From Clostridia bacterium (GTDB lineage: Bacteria > Bacillota_A > Clostridia > Oscillospirales > CAG-272), in the NCBI GenBank assembly GCA_017452945.1, contig JAFTLD010000019.1, forward strand, positions 5,037 through 69,036: DNA of 64,000 nucleotides. The letters are read 5' to 3'. A program made the position numbers and the translations under genes. This document shows positions 61,538 through 64,000 of the stretch, piece by piece; the stretch's first letter is position 1; each line of letters opens with the position of its first letter. The notes below the pieces were generated by a model. It did not search any database. It saw only the letters and a list, made by a program, of their open reading frames with translations, and was not told where the DNA came from.

Positions 61538-61586
61538 TTTTGGCAGGGGCAGAAGGACTCGAACCCACGACCCTTGGTTTTGGAGA
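61538..61586. repeat. attR: 49-bp direct repeat within tRNA-Trp
   Basis: Identical to 53501-53549. It covers nucleotides 31-76 of the tRNA, so the gene stays complete after integration. Confidence 0.92.
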
Positions 61587-61616
61587 CCAGTACTCTACCA
61601 ACTGAGCTATACCCCT
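61541..61616 (-). tRNA. tRNA-Trp (CCA anticodon)
   Basis: 76 nt including encoded CCA. Acceptor AGGGGTA/TGCCCCT with discriminator G, D stem GCTC/GAGT, anticodon loop CTCCAAA, T loop TTCGAGT. Two mismatches are visible: C27-A43 in the anticodon stem and T50-T64 in the T stem. Promoter at 61630-61658. Its 3' half is the integration site of the adjacent element. Confidence 0.88.
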
Positions 61617-61629
61617 ATGCACGAGGTGT

Positions 61630-61658
61630 ATTATAACACATCATTTCGCATTTTGCAA
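61630..61658 (-). promoter_or_regulatory. Promoter of tRNA-Trp
   Basis: Minus strand TTGCAA (61653-61658), 17-bp spacer, TATAAT (61630-61635), 14 bp before the tRNA 5' end. Confidence 0.8.
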
Positions 61659-61747
61659 GTCTTTTTTGAAAAATTCTTTGAAAAAACTTTCGTTTTTTTC
61701 GAAAATTGATTTTCTTTCTGCCATTTTTGAAAATATTCTGCATTTAT

Positions 61748-61776
61748 TTGACATGCAAGCCTGCTTGTGCTATAAT
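61748..61776 (+). promoter_or_regulatory. Perfect consensus promoter of the 61803 gene
   Basis: TTGACA (61748-61753), 17-bp spacer, TATAAT (61771-61776). Confidence 0.88.
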
Positions 61777-61802
61777 AAATGCATGAAAGGAGGCGGTCTT
61801 TT

Positions 61803-62270
61803 ATGTCTTTGTTTTTTGACGTCATATTTGCGCTGATACCGCTTTTGGCGCTTGTCATCCCTATCGTGGCGATGATCGTCCTGTATTCCGTCTATGCCCC
61901 CGCCATCAAAAGCATGCAAAGCACGGGCAACGTGCGCAATTACGATGCGCTGATGCAAAACTATCTCTTCAAAACCTCGCTTTCCAAAGAAGAGCTTTTG
62001 GATCGTTTGGAGCGTCTGACCGCAACACCCAAGGACAAGGTGACCTGCGACTTTTTTGCCAATACCATGCGCATGGTCTTTCACTATCGCGAAGCAAACG
62101 TATCCTTCCTCGTTTCGGTTCACGAATACGAGGGGGCTCGCTACGTGCGTCTTTGCAAAAACGAGCTGATCACAAGCAAAAGTCCTCTTCCCTATCTGAT
62201 CAATCCCTTCCTGATCGAAAAGGCAGGCCTTGAGCCGGTGGACTATAACACCTATATCAACGAGATCTGA
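61803..62270 (+). CDS. Membrane-anchored protein of unknown function
   Basis: 155 aa from ATG 61803 (AAAGGAGG nine bases upstream; the ATG at 61779 lies before that site). One N-terminal membrane segment (about 5-30), then a soluble domain starting with a helical LFKTSLSKEELLDRLERL and ending in beta strands (VSFLVSVHEYEGARYVRLC). Unrecognised. Perfect promoter. Followed after 84 bp by another small membrane protein on the same strand. Confidence 0.75.
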   Translation: MSLFFDVIFALIPLLALVIPIVAMIVLYSVYAPAIKSMQSTGNVRNYDALMQNYLFKTSLSKEELLDRLERLTATPKDKVTCDFFANTMRMVFHYREANVSFLVSVHEYEGARYVRLCKNELITSKSPLPYLINPFLIEKAGLEPVDYNTYINEI

Positions 62271-62354
62271 AAAAAGCTGCTTTTGCGCTTTTTGTCGCGT
62301 GCGCGAATTTTTCGGTATCCGGATTGTTATATGAGAGGAAAGGAGGAGTGACCA

Positions 62355-62972
62355 ATGAAATTCCGTATGCTTGAGCCCGAGGAGATGGCTCAGAATATCA
62401 ATCTTGCCGCCATGCCCGGTAAGAAGCTGCGCATGCAATTCTTTACCTTTCCCTTGGTTCTCATCCCCTGCTTTTATCTCGTTATCCTTTACATGATATG
62501 GATCGCCATGCTCCTTTTGGGTGAGTTTTCCTTCCCCGAGGTATTCAAGCTGACGCTGCTGGTTGCCGTGTTATGCATTCCCACCGTGCTGCTCTTCGCT
62601 GCCTTGCTTGTGCTGAACCATTACTTTTTCGGCAGGATCATCTGCGTGCTTGGCAAGGACGGTATTGCCCATAAAAAAGGATTTATTCGCTGGAATCGGA
62701 TCAAAAGGATCGAATACGAGATCCATTTACCCAGCAGACACTACTACCTTTACAACGATTACTGCCACGCCATCATTTTCACGGGTGCGGGGCAGATCAC
62801 GCTTGATCACGCACCGCTCTGCCTGCTCTTTTTCGCGCACAGGTTGCATCCCGAAATTCCCGTAGGACTTAGCAAGGATTGCAAGCGGGGCTTGCTGATC
62901 TGGGGCATAATTGTTGCGCTGCTCCCGTTTATCATCTTTGTTTTGTTTGCGTTTTTGGGAAAAATGCAGTGA
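62355..62972 (+). CDS. Membrane protein with PH-like middle domain
   Basis: 205 aa. Two membrane helices (about 32-55 and 65-90), a beta-rich stretch (about 95-150, GRIICVLGKDGIAHKKGFIRW) as in bacterial PH/YdbS-like or YcxB-like domains, and a C-terminal helix (about 180-203). Function unknown. AAAGGAGGAG precedes the ATG. The N-terminal soluble segment MKFRMLEPEEMAQ is not a signal peptide. Confidence 0.75.
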   Translation: MKFRMLEPEEMAQNINLAAMPGKKLRMQFFTFPLVLIPCFYLVILYMIWIAMLLLGEFSFPEVFKLTLLVAVLCIPTVLLFAALLVLNHYFFGRIICVLGKDGIAHKKGFIRWNRIKRIEYEIHLPSRHYYLYNDYCHAIIFTGAGQITLDHAPLCLLFFAHRLHPEIPVGLSKDCKRGLLIWGIIVALLPFIIFVLFAFLGKMQ

Positions 62973-62994
62973 TTTTCGCTAAAACCGCGCCAAA

Positions 62995-63052
62995 CAACCG
63001 TTGGTTGAGTGAAAAAACGCAATTTGGTTGATTGATTTTGCGCCCAATCAAC
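62995..63052. promoter_or_regulatory. Operator-like inverted repeats before the XRE gene
   Basis: CAACC-GTT-GGTTG (62995-63007) and GTTGATTG (63027-63034) / CAATCAAC (63045-63052) share the GTTG core. A -10 TATAAT at 63087 follows. Likely autoregulatory sites for the XRE protein. Confidence 0.6.
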
Positions 63053-63120
63053 TCTTGTTATATTCATTTTCCCTGTTCCCGATGCTATAATGGGCTCATC
63101 AAAGGAAAGGAGTTTTACTT

Positions 63121-63621
63121 ATGAATCAAACTTTAGGCAAAAGAATCGGTGCTCTGCGCCGCGAAAAAGGACTCAAACAGGATGAGCTTGCAGAAAAATT
63201 GGGCATCAGCCCTCAGGCTGTGAGTAAATGGGAGACCGACCAGACCTGCCCCGATATTTCCCTGCTCCCGCAGCTTGCAAAGCTTTTGGACGTCAGCGTG
63301 GACGAGCTGCTTTCGGGCAAGCAGGAATGCGCTCCTGCCGTGCGCATGCTGCCCGAAAATGAGCGCAAGGACATCAGGGACATGATGCTGCGCATTGTCA
63401 TTGAATCCAACGAGGGCGACCACGTACGCGTCAATCTGCCGCTTGCTTTGGTCGAGGTTGCCATTGAAAGCGGCATGAATCTCTCCCAGGTCTCGGATCA
63501 CGACGCGCTCAAGAGCATAGATTTCGCCAAGATCTTTGAACTGGTCAAGCAGGGCGCGATCGGCAATCTGGTTGAGATGGAAAGTGCAGACGGTGAAACG
63601 CTGCGCATTTTCGTGGAGTAA
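63121..63621 (+). CDS. XRE family transcriptional regulator
   Basis: 166 aa. HTH (GALRREKGLKQDELAEKLGI, SPQAVSKWETDQTCPDISLL, VDELLSG) in residues 8-68. The C-terminal ~95 residues (ERKDIRDMMLRIVIESNEGD, HVRVNLPLALVEVAIESGM) resemble the short SHOCT-like or bactofilin-associated domain found in Clostridial regulators. AAAGGAG ribosome site. The next gene starts 5 bp after its stop, forming a pair. Confidence 0.88.
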   Translation: MNQTLGKRIGALRREKGLKQDELAEKLGISPQAVSKWETDQTCPDISLLPQLAKLLDVSVDELLSGKQECAPAVRMLPENERKDIRDMMLRIVIESNEGDHVRVNLPLALVEVAIESGMNLSQVSDHDALKSIDFAKIFELVKQGAIGNLVEMESADGETLRIFVE

Positions 63622-63626
63622 GGGCT

Positions 63627-63860
63627 ATGAAGGTGACTGTCAATAGCAAAACGGTATTCATGTTCCCGACCCGTCTTGCAATCAACCGCCTGACCGCGGG
63701 CTTTATCCGCAAAAAATTGCGCAAGGAGGGCGTCAAGCTCTCACGCAAGCAGACCGTGCGGATGATCAAGGCCTTACGCAAATACCGCAGAAAACACCCC
63801 GAGTGGAATCTGGTGGAGGCCTGTGAGGGTGGTGGCGATCGCGTGATCGTGAAGCTATAG
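63627..63860 (+). CDS. Small basic protein of unknown function
   Basis: 77 aa, strongly basic (RKKLRKEGVKLSRKQTVRMI, RKYRRKHPEWNLVE), no membrane segment. Coupled to the XRE regulator 5 bp upstream, so it may be a DNA- or partner-binding cofactor of that regulator. The ATG follows the TAAGG of the preceding stop. Unrecognised. Confidence 0.72.
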   Translation: MKVTVNSKTVFMFPTRLAINRLTAGFIRKKLRKEGVKLSRKQTVRMIKALRKYRRKHPEWNLVEACEGGGDRVIVKL

Positions 63861-64000
63861 CCGAAGAGAGCCGAACTCACACGGTTTTGAGCGGCAAATA
63901 TCTGCACCTGCTGCAGAAAAAATTCTCGCAATATCTTATATTGCTTCGCATTTTTTCTTGGCATCTGCGAAATATTTGCTCGCGCAAAACTGCGCAGCAC
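63861..64000. other. No gene seen to the window end
   Basis: Only short frames antisense to upstream genes. The stretch GCAATATCTTATATTGC (about 63931-63948) is palindromic and may be a terminator or part of a feature continuing beyond the window. Confidence 0.4.

Larger units (their letters stand above)
53501..61586. mobile_element. 8.1-kb integrative element in tRNA-Trp
   Basis: Bounded by perfect 49-bp repeats, with an intact tRNA at the right and a truncated copy at the left, and a tyrosine integrase near the right end. Contents: Mor-like activator, SHOCT-domain protein, leftward operon (DUF1643, unknown, DUF3846, two small overlapping frames), DUF927 replication-type protein, excisionase-like HTH and an unknown. 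It looks more AT-rich than the flanks. No relaxase, VirB4, terminase or capsid gene is visible, so it is a non-autonomous IME or phage-satellite-like island. Confidence 0.88.

Noticed and set aside
61207..61622. Open frames on both strands crossing the tRNA-Trp gene
   Set aside because: They translate the tRNA (AEGLEPTTLGFGD-type shadow) and have no ribosome site.
63545..64000. 151-codon minus-strand frame at the window end
   Set aside because: Mostly antisense to the XRE gene and the small basic gene, with no start signal in view.

Overview
The window looks like a chromosome segment of a spore-forming, anaerobic, moderately GC-rich member of the Clostridia, probably an uncultured gut Oscillospiraceae-type bacterium. 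The grounds are a SpoVAC gene, oxygen-sensitive Fe-S L-serine dehydratase, a rubrerythrin next to a Fur/PerR-type regulator, many glycosidases and Clostridia-style lipoproteins, and very consensus-like TTGACA/TATAAT promoters with strong AGGAGG-type ribosome sites. The genus assignment is inference.

Layout. 0-7.5 kb: membrane protein, lipoprotein, spoVAC, serine dehydratase, GH2 glycosidase, ribosome hibernation factor. 7.7-12.1 kb: MarR-type repressor with its operator and a heterodimeric ABC exporter of the BmrCD/TM287-288 kind. 12.1-15.1 kb: two palindromic repeat elements around an XRE regulator and a membrane protein. 15.1-18.1 kb: polar amino-acid ABC transporter whose permease carries a large extracytoplasmic insertion. 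18.4-24.2 kb: Fur/PerR-type regulator and rubrerythrin, a split ThrE exporter, and a DUF1538 membrane protein paired with a tandem PII-like protein. 24.2-31.3 kb (minus): M3-like lipoprotein peptidase, alpha/beta hydrolase, GH28-like beta-helix protein, mutY, LytTR regulator and VanZ-like protein.

31.4-39.4 kb is the metabolic centrepiece: a shikimate-pathway operon (aroF-tyrA-aroB-aroA-aroC-unknown-aroE/K fusion-aroQ) covering DAHP to chorismate plus tyrosine branching. It is preceded by a 19-residue leader peptide rich in Phe and Tyr codons and a four-segment attenuator: ribosome-mediated attenuation in a Gram-positive lineage. 39.4-51.5 kb carries a deacetylase-like lipoprotein, a minus-strand set with RtcB and three other proteins, a HAD-like protein, a GH3 glycosidase and a P-loop kinase-like protein.

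51.8-61.6 kb is accessory. Two small genes of unknown function share a duplicated promoter-leader. Then come nested palindromes, and then an 8.1-kb integrative element bounded by a perfect 49-bp direct repeat that overlaps the 3' half of a tRNA-Trp gene. The element has a tyrosine integrase, a small excisionase-like HTH protein, a DUF927 replication-type protein, a Mor-like activator, a divergent leftward operon with a possible -1 frameshift, and a 15-bp-arm inverted repeat between the two arms. It has no recognisable conjugation or capsid genes. After the tRNA the chromosome resumes with two small membrane proteins and an XRE regulator.
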